Assembly (NCBI RefSeq): GCF_008704395.1
Contig: NZ_CP023695.1
Coordinates: 1,550,001 to 1,614,000 of the forward strand
Direction of reading: 5' to 3'
Source of the DNA: Streptomyces alboniger
Lineage (GTDB): Bacteria > Actinomycetota > Actinomycetes > Streptomycetales > Streptomycetaceae
DNA: 64,000 nucleotides
Made by a program: the position numbers and the translations under genes. Shown one piece after another: positions 1-8,398 of the stretch (its first letter is position 1; the number at the start of each line of letters is the position of its first letter). The notes under the pieces were generated by a model. That model made no database searches. It saw nothing but the letters and a program-made list of their open reading frames with translations, and was not told the DNA's origin.

Positions 1-841
1 TCTCGTCCACGTGAACGGTCACCACGTCCTGCTCCACCAGCTCGGCAAGCCGCTTCAGGTCGGCGGCGTCGGGGCGTACGAAGCAGTAGTGGCCGCCCAG
101 GCCGAGCACCCCGCCGTCCGCGATGGACGCCAGCCGGCCGCCCGGCGCGAGGAGTTCGGCGGAGGCCTTGAGGGTGTCGCCGCCGATGGTGTCGAACGCC
201 GCGTCCACGCCCTCGGGGGCCAGGGCGCGGACCCGGTCCACCAGCCCCTCCCCGTAGGTCACCGGCTCGGCGCCCAGCTCGCGCAGGAAGTCGTGGTTGC
301 GTTCGCCTGCCGTGCCGATGACGCGGGCGCCCGCGTGCCGGGCGAGCTGCACGGCGATGGAGCCGACCCCGCCGGCCGCCGCGTGCACGAGGACGACGTC
401 GCCCTCCTTGACGTCCAGCGCCTTGGTGATCACCTGGTAGGCGGTGAGCCCGGCGAGCGGCAGGCCCGCGGCCTCCTCGAAGGTGAGGTTGCGGGGCTTG
501 CGGGCGAGGGTGCGTACGGGCGCGGCGACGTACTCGGCGAAGGTGCCGCGCGAGAGGAAGTCCTCGCGTACGTACCCGATGACCTCGTCCCCTACGGCGA
601 ACTCGGGGACGGAGGGGCCCGGCTGGACCACCACCCCGGCGACGTCCCAGCCCGGGATCACGGGGAAGACCGGTTCGAGCACACCGTCGAGATAGCCCTC
701 GCGGCACTTCCAGTCGACGGGGTTGACGGCCGCGGCCCGCACCTTCACGAGGACGGAGTCGGGGCCGACCTTGGGGTCGGGCACCTCGCCGTACTCAAGG
801 ACTTCGGGTCCGCCGTAGCCGCGGTAGCTGATCGCCTTCAT
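1..841 (-). CDS. NAD(P)H-dependent MDR-family oxidoreductase (zeta-crystallin / quinone oxidoreductase-like), 3' part outside window
   Basis: Reading leftward from ATG at 841 gives 280 codons that run off the window edge, so the C-terminus is missing. The product starts MKAISYRGYGGPEVLEYGEV, the usual opening of zinc-independent medium-chain dehydrogenases of the quinone reductase group. A glycine-rich nucleotide-binding stretch (VLVHAAAGGVGSIAVQLARH) lies near residue 155. The structural-zinc cysteines of true alcohol dehydrogenases are not seen. Family members reduce quinones or enals with NADPH in the cytoplasm; the substrate here cannot be deduced. It points away from the His-rich gene, and the shared 170-bp gap holds both promoters. 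The open frame on the opposite strand across the same bases is a GC shadow. Confidence 0.85.
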   Translation of the reverse strand, partial: MKAISYRGYGGPEVLEYGEVPDPKVGPDSVLVKVRAAAVNPVDWKCREGYLDGVLEPVFPVIPGWDVAGVVVQPGPSVPEFAVGDEVIGYVREDFLSRGTFAEYVAAPVRTLARKPRNLTFEEAAGLPLAGLTAYQVITKALDVKEGDVVLVHAAAGGVGSIAVQLARHAGARVIGTAGERNHDFLRELGAEPVTYGEGLVDRVRALAPEGVDAAFDTIGGDTLKASAELLAPGGRLASIADGGVLGLGGHYCFVRPDAADLKRLAELVEQDVVTVHVDE

Positions 842-1011
842 GGGGTCGCTCTCATCCGGTCGCTGTCATCGGGGTGCCTTCACTGATCGCCCCCGGGTCA
901 CCGTCACGCAGGCCAGGAAACATCGACAAGACTGGCATATCGGAACTAAGGGGGCATCGGGGGCTAGCCTGAGAGAGTCAGCCTCCCCGGACGTCACAGA
1001 AGGTGCGCGCC

Positions 1012-1308
1012 ATGACCACGCTCCACCACGAACACCCGGTGCACGACCACATCCACGGCCCGGCGTGCGGGCACCCCGAGGTGCCGCACGGCGACCACGT
1101 CGACTACGCGCACGACGGGCACATGCACCGCCTGCACTCCGACCACTACGACGAGTGCGAGCCGGCCGGGCACGTCGCCCACCAGAACCACGGCCACCGG
1201 CACGGCGACGGCTGCGGTCACCCGTCCGTCCCGCACGGCGACCACGTCGACTACCTCCACGACGGACACCGGCACGCGGAGCACGACGGACACTGGGACG
1301 ACCACTGA
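1012..1308 (+). CDS. His-rich putative metal-binding protein with an internal repeat
   Basis: A 98-residue protein in which roughly a quarter of residues are His, with many Asp and a few Cys. Two copies of a block CGHP-x-VPHGDHVDY-x-HDGH-x-H (about residues 20-40 and 67-88) are separated by a linker that also carries CxxxxH. This composition suits buffering or delivery of zinc, nickel or copper in the cytoplasm; no signal peptide or membrane segment is visible. I chose ATG 1012 over an upstream in-frame GTG because GAAGGT sits just before it. A TAGCCT -10-like hexamer lies at 965-970. No canonical Zur palindrome was recognised upstream, so metal control is unproven. Real gene with good confidence; the metal is unknown. 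Confidence 0.75.
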   Translation: MTTLHHEHPVHDHIHGPACGHPEVPHGDHVDYAHDGHMHRLHSDHYDECEPAGHVAHQNHGHRHGDGCGHPSVPHGDHVDYLHDGHRHAEHDGHWDDH

Positions 1309-1342
1309 CCCCTGCGCCCTGGAGCTGAGGGGGTCTGGACGG

Positions 1343-1361
1343 CATACCGACTGGTCGGCAT
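1343..1361. promoter_or_regulatory. Probable TetR operator upstream of the APH-ACAD pair
   Basis: The bases ATACCGACTGGTCGGCAT form a near-perfect palindrome about 43 bp before the kinase start. The reverse complement of the site at 6936-6951 shares CATACCGACTGGT with it. The two sites front the two divergently read halves of one metabolic cluster, and the TetR gene at 3765-4358 lies between them. That makes it the likely binder, by inference. Confidence 0.6.
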
Positions 1362-1403
1362 CATGGGGTGGCACGCCACCACCACGCCGATCAGGAGCGA
1401 CAG

Positions 1404-2435
1404 ATGAGCCCAGACCAGCCGCCGGGACTCGACCTCGACCAGTTGCGCGGCCACCTCGACCGTGAGCGGCCGGGCCTGGTCGGCGGGCCGCTCACGGCGC
1501 GGCTGATCGAGGGCGGCAGGTCCAATCTCACGTACGCCGTGACCGACGGCATCGCGCGCTGGGTCGTCCGGCGGCCCCCGCTGGGCCATGTGCTGGCCAC
1601 CGCGCACGACATGAAGCGTGAGTACCGGGTCATCGAGGCCCTGCACCCCACGAACGTGCCCGTGCCCGCGCCCGTGCTGCTGGGCGAGGCCTTTGAGGAC
1701 AACGCGGCGGCCGGGGCGCCGTTCTACGTCATGGAGTTCGTGGACGGCACCCCGTACCGCACCGCCGAAGAACTCGCGCCGCTCGGCCCCGCGCGCACCC
1801 GCGCCGCCGTCCTCGGTCTCGTCGACACGCTCGTCGATCTGCACGCCGTCGACCCCGCGGCGGTCGGGCTCGGCGACTTCGGGCGGCCCGAGGGCTTCCT
1901 CGACCGGCAGCTGCGCCGCTGGGGCAAGCAGCTGGACGCCTCCCGCAACCGCGACCTGGCCGGCATCGACGAACTCCACGCGGCGCTCGGCCGCAACCTG
2001 CCCGCCTCGCCCGCGCCGACCGTCATCCACGGCGACTACCGCCTGGACAACGTCCTGATCGGCGAGGACGACCGGATCAAGGCCATCCTCGACTGGGAGA
2101 TGTCCACGCTCGGCGATCCGCTCACGGACCTCGGCCTGCTCGTGATGTACAGCGCGAAGCTGGAGGTACCCGACTCCCCCGTCAGCACCACGGCGGGCGC
2201 GCCGGGCCACCCGGACCCGGCCGAGCTGATCGAGCGGTACGCCGCGCGCTCGGGGCGTGATGTCTCCTCGGTGTCCTGGTACACCGCGTTCGCGTGGTTC
2301 AAGCTCGCCGTGATCCTGGAGGGCATCCACTACCGCTACACGCTCGGCCAGACGGTCGGCGCGGGCTTCGACCGGATCGGCGAGCTGGTGCCCGTGTTCA
2401 TCGAGCACGGCCTGACCACCCTTCAGGAAGGCTGA
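1404..2435 (+). CDS. APH-type phosphotransferase, likely 4-hydroxyacyl-CoA kinase (LvaA / ACAD10-11 kinase-domain type)
   Basis: A 343-residue aminoglycoside-phosphotransferase-fold kinase. The Brenner-type catalytic motif VIHGDYRLDNVLI (near residue 210) and the metal-binding ILDWEMSTLGDP (near 230) are intact. ATG 1404 is preferred because AGGAGCG precedes it; an upstream in-frame start would add a peptide overlapping the operator. This subfamily is not an antibiotic-resistance enzyme: in bacteria and as the N-terminal domain of animal ACAD10/11 it pairs with an acyl-CoA dehydrogenase and phosphorylates the 4-hydroxyl of 4-hydroxyacyl-CoA. The next gene, 7 bp downstream, is an ACAD11-like dehydrogenase, which strongly supports that role. 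The small partner LvaB of the Pseudomonas system was not found nearby. Confidence 0.85.
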   Translation: MSPDQPPGLDLDQLRGHLDRERPGLVGGPLTARLIEGGRSNLTYAVTDGIARWVVRRPPLGHVLATAHDMKREYRVIEALHPTNVPVPAPVLLGEAFEDNAAAGAPFYVMEFVDGTPYRTAEELAPLGPARTRAAVLGLVDTLVDLHAVDPAAVGLGDFGRPEGFLDRQLRRWGKQLDASRNRDLAGIDELHAALGRNLPASPAPTVIHGDYRLDNVLIGEDDRIKAILDWEMSTLGDPLTDLGLLVMYSAKLEVPDSPVSTTAGAPGHPDPAELIERYAARSGRDVSSVSWYTAFAWFKLAVILEGIHYRYTLGQTVGAGFDRIGELVPVFIEHGLTTLQEG

Positions 2436-2442
2436 GCGGACC

Positions 2443-3657
2443 ATGGACTTCGCATTCGACGCGCGCACCGAGGAACTCCGCACCAAGCTGCTCGCGTTCA
2501 TGGACGAGTACGTCTATCCGGCGGAGCCCGTCGCGCAGGCGCAGCGGGAGCGGCTGGCCTCACCCTGGGACACCCCGGCCGTGGTCGGCGAGTTGAAGGC
2601 CGAGGCCCGCCGCCAGGGCCTGTGGAACCTCTTCCTCCCCGACTCCGCGTACGGTGCCGGGCTGACGAACCTCCAGTACGCGCCGCTCGCCGAGATAACC
2701 GGCCGCTCCCCGCACCTGGCCCCCACCGCGCTGAACTGCGCGGCGCCCGACACCGGCAACATGGAGGTGCTCAGTCAGTTCGGCGACGAGCGCCAGCGCG
2801 AGCAGTGGCTGGAGCCGCTGCTCGCCGGTGAGATCCGTTCGGCGTTCGCGATGACCGAACCGGAGGTGGCCTCGTCCGACGCCACGAACATCACCACCCT
2901 CATCGAGCGGGACGGCGACGAGTACGTCATCACGGGCCGCAAGTGGTACATCTCAGGGGCGATGAACCCCGACTGCAAGATCTTCATCGTGATGGGCAAG
3001 ACGGATCCGGAGGGGTCCGACATCCGCCGTCAGCAGTCGATGGTGCTGGTGCCGCGTGACACGCCGGGTGTCGAGGTGAAGCGCGCGATGCGGGTGTACG
3101 GCTACGAGGACCACTCCCACGGCGGGCACGCGGAGGTCATTTTCCACGGTGCGCGCGTCCCCGTCACGAACCTCATCGGCGAGGAGGGCGGCGGCTTCGC
3201 CATCGCGCAGGCGCGCCTCGGCCCCGGCCGGATCCACCACTGCATGCGGCTGATCGGCATGGCCGAGCGGGCCATCGAGCTGATGTGCGAGCGTGCGGTG
3301 TCGCGCACGGCGTTCGGGAAGCCGCTGGCCCAGCAGGGCGTCGTACAGGAGTGGATCGCGGACGCGCGCGTCGCCGTGGAGCAGCTGCGCCTTCTCGTCC
3401 TGAAGACGGCCTGGCTGATGGACACGGTCGGCAACCGCGGTGCCCACACCGAGATCCAGGCCATCAAGATCGCCACGCCGCGGGCGGTGGTGGACATCCT
3501 CGACCGGGCGGTGCAGCTGCACGGCGCGGGCGGGGTCAGCCAGGACTTTCCGCTGGCGGAGCTGTGGGCGGCGGCGCGGACGCTGAGACTGGCCGATGGG
3601 CCTGATGAGGTGCATCAGCGGTCGCTGGCGCGGCGGGAGCTGAAGCGGTACGCGTAG
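2443..3657 (+). CDS. Acyl-CoA dehydrogenase, ACAD11 / LvaC-like
   Basis: A 404-residue FAD enzyme with the complete acyl-CoA dehydrogenase fold: helical N-domain, the FAD/substrate-binding FAMTEPEVASSDATNI (residues about 137-152), a beta domain, and a C-terminal helical domain with LHGAGGVSQDFPLAELW and RLADGPDEVH. GPGRIHHCMR and RLADGPDEVH are signatures I associate with the ACAD10/11 branch rather than straight-chain beta-oxidation dehydrogenases. In that branch the enzyme works on 4-phosphoacyl-CoA made by the partner kinase, eliminating phosphate toward an enoyl- and then 3-hydroxyacyl-CoA. It follows the kinase by 7 bp and is almost certainly co-transcribed. A hairpin at 3735-3752 ends the unit. 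Confidence 0.9.
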   Translation: MDFAFDARTEELRTKLLAFMDEYVYPAEPVAQAQRERLASPWDTPAVVGELKAEARRQGLWNLFLPDSAYGAGLTNLQYAPLAEITGRSPHLAPTALNCAAPDTGNMEVLSQFGDERQREQWLEPLLAGEIRSAFAMTEPEVASSDATNITTLIERDGDEYVITGRKWYISGAMNPDCKIFIVMGKTDPEGSDIRRQQSMVLVPRDTPGVEVKRAMRVYGYEDHSHGGHAEVIFHGARVPVTNLIGEEGGGFAIAQARLGPGRIHHCMRLIGMAERAIELMCERAVSRTAFGKPLAQQGVVQEWIADARVAVEQLRLLVLKTAWLMDTVGNRGAHTEIQAIKIATPRAVVDILDRAVQLHGAGGVSQDFPLAELWAAARTLRLADGPDEVHQRSLARRELKRYA

Positions 3658-3734
3658 GCGCGGGTCGTGATTCTTCCGCGGGTGCGCTGTGGCTTGTCGC
3701 GCCCACGCGGCGGAGCCGCACATGCCAGCGCCCC

Positions 3735-3752
3735 GCGCCCCTTACGGGGCGC
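3735..3752. terminator. Bidirectional hairpin between convergent genes
   Basis: GCGCCCC, loop TTAC, GGGGCGC form a perfect 7-bp stem between the convergent dehydrogenase and TetR genes. The preceding text (GTGCGCTGTGGCTTGTCGCGC) resembles sequences before the hairpins at 27499 and 32728, so this is one copy of a dispersed intergenic element. Confidence 0.6.
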
Positions 3753-3764
3753 CCCTGAGGCCCG

Positions 3765-4358
3765 TCACGGCCGCAAGGCCCGCAGCAGCAGGTCCGCCAG
3801 GTGGTCCGCCACCTGTTGGGGCGTCAGGGGGCCCTCCGGGCTGTACCAGGTGGACAGGTGGTGGACCGAGCCGAAGTGGTAGTCCACCACCAGATCCGCC
3901 GGGGTCGCCGTGGAGAAGACGCCGGACTCCTGGCCCTCCTCGATCAGGGCCCGGAAGCGCTCGTGGTAGCGGCGGCGTTCCGCGCGCACCTGCTTGTTCT
4001 TCTCGGGGCCGAGGTGGTGCATGGAGCGGAAGAAGATCGAGGCGTCGTCGAGGTTGTCGATGGTGGTGACCACGACGTCCGCCGCGGCGTCGCGGACCCG
4101 CCGCTCGACCGGGGCGTCCGCGTCCGCGATGGCGTCGAGCCGCTCCTGCTGGACGCGGAGCATCCGGGCGTAGACCTCGTGCAGGAGGTCGTCCTTGGAG
4201 CCGAAGTAGTGGTAGAGCGCGCCCTTGGTGACGCCGGCCGCCTCCACGATCTCCTGCACCGAGGTGCGGTCGTAGCCGTGGTCGGCGAAGAGCCGGGTGG
4301 CGGCGGCCAGCAGCCGCTGCGGGACGGGCGTGCCGTCACCGTCCGTCGTCCTGGCCAC
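3765..4358 (-). CDS. TetR-family transcriptional repressor
   Basis: A 197-residue regulator with a clear N-terminal helix-turn-helix, TSVQEIVEAAGVTKGALYHYFGSK, split here as TSVQEIVEAAGV and TKGALYHYFGSK (about residues 32-55). The ligand-binding C-domain is divergent, as usual. Two in-frame GTG codons are possible; 4358 is chosen because AAAGGCAGG lies about 8 nt upstream, whereas 4367 abuts it. It sits between the two arms of the 4-hydroxy-acid-like cluster and is read in the same direction as the SDR/synthetase pair. The repeated palindrome at 1343 and 6936 makes it the obvious candidate to repress both arms, probably released by an acyl-CoA intermediate; the effector is inferred. Confidence 0.88.
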   Translation of the reverse strand: MARTTDGDGTPVPQRLLAAATRLFADHGYDRTSVQEIVEAAGVTKGALYHYFGSKDDLLHEVYARMLRVQQERLDAIADADAPVERRVRDAAADVVVTTIDNLDDASIFFRSMHHLGPEKNKQVRAERRRYHERFRALIEEGQESGVFSTATPADLVVDYHFGSVHHLSTWYSPEGPLTPQQVADHLADLLLRALRP

Positions 4359-4379
4359 TGCCGCCACCTGCCTTTCGTG

Positions 4380-6113
4380 TCACTGACTGTCCTGTGGACG
4401 GGAACGCAGCTCCCGCCGGAGGATCTTCCCACTTGTCGTCTTCGGCAGCTCCGCCAGGATCTCGACCTCGCGCGGGTACTTGTACGCCGCGAGCCGCTCC
4501 TCGCAGTACCCGGTCAGGTCCTCGGCGCGGGTGTCACTGCCGGGACGCAGGCTGACGTACGCCTTGACGCTCTCCCCGCGGTAGCTGTCGGGCACGCCGA
4601 CGACGGCGGCCTCGCGCACGTCCGGGTGAGAGTAGAGGACGTCCTCGACCTCGCGCGGCCAGACCTTGAAGCCGGACGCGTTGATCATGTCCTTCTTGCG
4701 GTCGACGACGTAGAGCCAGCCGGCGGGGTCCATGAAGCCGATGTCGCCGGTGCGCAGTTCGCCGCCGGGGAAGGCCTCGGCGGTGGCGTCGGGGCGCTGC
4801 CAGTAGCCGGGGACGACCTGAGGTCCGGCGACGACGATCTCGCCGTGCTCCCCGAACGGGACCTCCCGGCCGGCCTCGTCCAGGATGCGCACGACCGTCT
4901 CGGGGCCCGGGACGCCGACGGCGAGCGTGCCGGAGGCGGGGTCGACCGGGGCCTCTTGTCCTGGCGGTACGGAGGCGCAGGGGGCGGTGCACTCGGTGAG
5001 GCCGTAGCCGTTGTGCAGATAGGGGCCGAAGGCCGCGCGGAACTTCTCCACGAGGGCCGGGGGCAGCGGCGCGCCGCCCGAGGAGATCAGCTTGAAGGAG
5101 TCGAAGTGGGCGCGGGTCACCGAGGGGTGCGCGGCGAGGGCCATGAAGGCCGTGGACGGGCCGACCGTGTACGCCGGGCGGTGTTCGGCGAAGGCGTCGA
5201 GGACCACGCCGGCCTCGAAGCGGTAGGCGAGCGCGAGCGTGCCCGCGTTGGTGACGCAAGCCCCGATCTGGGCGACCATGCCGGTGATGTGGAAGAGCGG
5301 CGCCATCGCGAAGTAGCAGGCGCCTTCCGGGATTCCGGCGCCGGAGCGCTGGCGTTCCGCGTTGTAGGTGATGTTGCCGTGGGTGTTCATGGCGCCCTTG
5401 GGGGTGCCGCTCGTGCCGGACGTGTAGCTGATGAGGGCCACGTCCGAGGGGCCGGGTTCGCGGTCGGCGGGCGCCGGGAGGCCCTGGCGCGCGACCGCCA
5501 CCAGGTCGTCGGCGTCCGCGGCGACGGGCAGCCGCTCGAAGTCGAGGACCCGGGTGTCGCCCCGGGTCTGGAGGTCGAGCTGGCAGGCGGTGAGCACGAC
5601 GCGTACCGGCGAGTCCGCCGCCGTAGCGCGCAGATACGCCTCCCAGGCGCGGTCCGCGCAGACCAGCGCGGTCACACCGGCGTCCGCGAGGACGTGGCTC
5701 ACCTCCGCGGACTTGTACATGGGGTTGACGGGCACCACCGTCGCGCCCGCCTTCCAGGCGCCGAGGAGCGCGATCACGAAGTGCGGGGTGTTCTGAAGAA
5801 TGATCGCGACGCGGTCGCCCCGCGCGACGCCGCGCGCGGCCAGGTACCCCGCGACGGAGTCACTGAGGGCGTCGGTCTCGCGGTAGCTCAGCCGCCCGTC
5901 GAAGTAGGCGAGGGCGGTGTGCTCGGGGGCCCTGGAGACGGCGGCGCGGAAGGCGTGGACCAGGGAGGGGGCGGGGGACACGGGCCTGCGCTGAGCTGCG
6001 TTGAGACGGGCGAGCCAGGGCTTGGCGGCGTAGAGGGAGCCGGTGCCGTCCGCGGTCTCGGGGCCGGGGGGAGCCTCGGGGGCGTGCGGGGTTTCAGGGG
6101 AGGGGTCCGTCAC
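4380..6113 (-). CDS. Acyl-CoA synthetase (AMP-forming, ANL superfamily)
   Basis: A 577-residue ligase that adenylates a carboxylic acid and transfers it to CoA. All ANL core motifs are present: P-loop ISYTSGTSGTPKGAM, A5-type YGLTECTAP, the hinge ELRTGDIGFMD followed by VVDRKKDMI, and the C-terminal catalytic lysine in TTSGKILRREL. GTG 6113 overlaps the stop of the SDR gene by the four bases GTGA, which decides the start and implies translational coupling. In the levulinate-type pathway the LvaE synthetase makes the starting CoA ester; its operon with an SDR, and the nearby kinase/dehydrogenase pair, fit that step. The substrate could instead be another medium-chain or keto acid. Confidence 0.92.
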   Translation of the reverse strand: MTDPSPETPHAPEAPPGPETADGTGSLYAAKPWLARLNAAQRRPVSPAPSLVHAFRAAVSRAPEHTALAYFDGRLSYRETDALSDSVAGYLAARGVARGDRVAIILQNTPHFVIALLGAWKAGATVVPVNPMYKSAEVSHVLADAGVTALVCADRAWEAYLRATAADSPVRVVLTACQLDLQTRGDTRVLDFERLPVAADADDLVAVARQGLPAPADREPGPSDVALISYTSGTSGTPKGAMNTHGNITYNAERQRSGAGIPEGACYFAMAPLFHITGMVAQIGACVTNAGTLALAYRFEAGVVLDAFAEHRPAYTVGPSTAFMALAAHPSVTRAHFDSFKLISSGGAPLPPALVEKFRAAFGPYLHNGYGLTECTAPCASVPPGQEAPVDPASGTLAVGVPGPETVVRILDEAGREVPFGEHGEIVVAGPQVVPGYWQRPDATAEAFPGGELRTGDIGFMDPAGWLYVVDRKKDMINASGFKVWPREVEDVLYSHPDVREAAVVGVPDSYRGESVKAYVSLRPGSDTRAEDLTGYCEERLAAYKYPREVEILAELPKTTSGKILRRELRSRPQDSQ

Positions 6114-6874
6114 CGCTGTGTCGCCTCCCACTTGCGCTGGATGTGGTTCATGCCGGTCAGCCATTTTTCGGGGGTGGCCGCGCGGGCCTCGTAGTACGCG
6201 GCGACCTCGGGGTGCGGCAGGATCAGGAAGCGGTCCTCCGCCATGCCCGCGAAGAGCGCGGCGGCGACGTCCTCCGGTTCGATCGCGGTGGGCGTGAGCA
6301 CGATGTCGCCCGCGGAGCCGGTGGCGGCGAGCATGTCGGTGCGCACGCCCTGCGGGCAGATCGCGTGGACCTTCAGGCCGCGGTGGCGGTAGGTCAGCGA
6401 GAGCCATTCGGCGAAGGCGTACGCGCCGTGCTTGGTGACGCTGTAGGGGGCGGCGCCGATCATGGTGAGCAGGCCGGCCGCGGAGACGGTGGAGACGAAG
6501 CGGCCGCCGCCGCGCTCCAGCCAGCCGGGCAGCAGGGCGTGGGCCGCGCGTACGTGCGCCATGACGTTGACGTCCCAGGCCGCGGCCCAGACCTCCTCGG
6601 GGGCGGCCTCGCTGCCGGCGGAGCCGAGGCCGGCGTTGGCGCAGTACACGTCGACGGTACCGCCGAGCACCTCGGTGGCCCGCGGCACGATTCCCGAGGC
6701 GTCTCCGGGGACGGCGATGCCGCCCACCTCGTCGGCGACGGCCTTCGCCTTGGCTCCGTCCAGGTCGTTGACGACGACGCGGGCGCCCTCGGCGGCGAAG
6801 CGGCGGGCGAGCGCGGCTCCGATTCCGCCCCCGGCGCCGGTGACGACAACTCCCTTGTCCTTCAGGCTCTCCAC
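6110..6874 (-). CDS. Short-chain dehydrogenase/reductase (SDR), possible 4-ketoacyl-CoA reductase
   Basis: A 254-residue classical SDR. The cofactor loop TGAGGGIGAALARRFA is near residue 11; the acidic D after strand 2 (VVVNDLDG) suggests NAD(H) preference. The catalytic S-Y-K is visible as VSAAG and YSVTKHG. GTG 6874 is chosen because AAGGAG lies 8 nt upstream; earlier in-frame codons would run through the operator at 6936. It is the first gene of a two-gene unit with the synthetase. In a 4-keto-acid route it would reduce the 4-keto CoA ester to the 4-hydroxy form that the kinase then phosphorylates; that assignment rests on context, not on the sequence alone. Confidence 0.9.
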   Translation of the reverse strand: MESLKDKGVVVTGAGGGIGAALARRFAAEGARVVVNDLDGAKAKAVADEVGGIAVPGDASGIVPRATEVLGGTVDVYCANAGLGSAGSEAAPEEVWAAAWDVNVMAHVRAAHALLPGWLERGGGRFVSTVSAAGLLTMIGAAPYSVTKHGAYAFAEWLSLTYRHRGLKVHAICPQGVRTDMLAATGSAGDIVLTPTAIEPEDVAAALFAGMAEDRFLILPHPEVAAYYEARAATPEKWLTGMNHIQRKWEATQR

Positions 6875-6935
6875 GAGCGGGCTCCTTCGACCTCGCGCTC
6901 GACCACGGCTCTCGCGGCCCGTCCCCCGCAGCAGA

Positions 6936-6951
6936 CTAACCAGTCGGTATG
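6936..6951. promoter_or_regulatory. Probable TetR operator before the SDR-synthetase pair
   Basis: CTAACCAGTCGGTATG lies about 62 bp before the SDR start. On the other strand it reads CATACCGACTGGTTAG and matches the first 13 bases of the site at 1343. It lies in the only AT-richer part of this promoter region. Confidence 0.55.
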
Positions 6952-7146
6952 TCGCGGCGAAAGGGGGTCGGGTGAGGTGTGGGGTGGGGTGGGGTGGGGC
7001 GATCCCCATCCCGGTCCGGGCGCCTGCCGGATGGCGGCACCGGACCGCCGTACGAGATCGTGCCCTTCGGGCCGCATCAGGCCATCGTCTCGGGTCGAGC
7101 CGGACGAGCGGCTTCAGGTCGACTCAAGTGAACCAGGAGGCACGAC

Positions 7147-8354
7147 ATGCCCCGCACGACACCGCGAAGAGTCCCGCTCCTGCTGGCCGCGGCGGCGGGG
7201 TGACGGCGCTCCTGGCCCCCGAGGCCGCGCGGGCGGCGCCCCGCCCGGCCGACCCGGTCGCGGCGATCGAGCGCGCGGCCCATCCCCTGCGGTCGACCGA
7301 CCCCGGCGGCGGTACGAAGGACCCGCGGCCCCTGGGCAGAATGGTGGGCGACGCCTCTGTGGTGGGTCTGGGCGAGGCGACGCACGGCTCGCACGAGTTC
7401 TTCACCATGAAGGAGCGGGTGTTCCGCTACCTCGTGGAGGAGAAGGGCTTCGCCTCGTTCTCGCAGGAGGTCAGCTGGACGACCGGGCTCCGCTTCGACG
7501 CGTACGTGCGGGGCGGTAGGGGCGACGTCCGTGAACTCGTCCACCGCGAGCTGGCGAAGACGCCCTGGGACACCGAGGAGTACGTCCACCTGCTCCGCTG
7601 GATGCGCGCGTACAACGACAAGCACCCGGACCGTCAGGTGCGCTTCATGGGCAACCACCTCAACTACCCCGAACTCGGCCGCGAGCTGTTCGACGGGGTG
7701 GAGGGCTACGTCCGCGCGTACGAGCCCGACCTGCTGCCCAGGATCACCGCCCGCTACGCGCCGATGCGGCGCCTCGCGGACGGCGACACGTACATGGGCC
7801 GGCCTCCGGAGGAGCGGCGGGAGCTGGCGAAGAAGGCGCACGAGGCCTTCGACCTGTTGAAGGAGCGCCGACCCGCCTCTGGGGAGCGGCAGTTCACCTG
7901 GGCACTCCAGCACGCCCGGTCCCCGTCGCGGACCGCCACCATCTACGCCTTCACCCTGGACACCGCCGAGGGCAAGAAGCAGGCCATGCTGTACCGCGAC
8001 CGCCTCATGGCGGCGAACACCGCGTGGTGGCAGCGGCACACCGGCGGCAAGGTGCTCCTTTCGGCCCACAACTCCCATGTCGCGTAAGAGAGTCACGATC
8101 GCGTGGAAGTCCTTCACGGTGGGCCCCGCGACGCGCGGCATGAACGAGCACACGCTCGACAAGGTGCGCCACGAGGACTACTTCGTGGACATGCGCTCCC
8201 TGCCGAAGCCGGCCCGCGCGTGACTGAGCGAGGCGCGGGTGACGCGCAGCATCGGCTCCGGCTGGCCGGACGGGCCGTACGAGTCCGTCTCGCGCCCTCG
8301 CACGACGTCCTCATCCATCTGCACCGCGTCACCGCGGCTCACCGGTCTCAATGA
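7147..8354 (+). pseudogene. Erythromycin-esterase-family protein, decayed
   Basis: The reading starts with a typical twin-Arg-like signal peptide (MPRTTPRRVPLLLAAAAG) that hits TGA at 7201. The rest of the signal region (TALLAPEAARAA) and the catalytic domain, with the family motif GLGEATHGSHEFF, continue one frame over to 8087 (stop after SAHNSHVA). Family sequence then resumes in another frame (WKSFTVGPATRGMNEHTLDKVR from 8101, written here only as a description), with an in-frame TGA at 8221 and a last frameshift near 8290 before HDVLIHLHRVTAA. At least four lesions plus loss of the segment normally following AHNSHVA make function unlikely. A GTG at 7200 could start a truncated, signal-less protein, but the C-terminal damage remains. 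Confidence 0.85.
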
Positions 8355-8398
8355 GCGAGACGAGCCGTCCCAGGTATTGACTGGCCTGTACATCCAAC

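Noticed and set aside
1404..2435. Aminoglycoside-resistance phosphotransferase
   Set aside because: The fold is shared, but the ACAD11-like neighbour and cluster context point to an acyl-CoA kinase instead.
3801..6194. Long open frame on the plus strand opposite the TetR and acyl-CoA synthetase genes
   Set aside because: Product is a low-complexity Gly/Val/Arg/His-rich shadow spanning two genes on the other strand with clear families and motifs.
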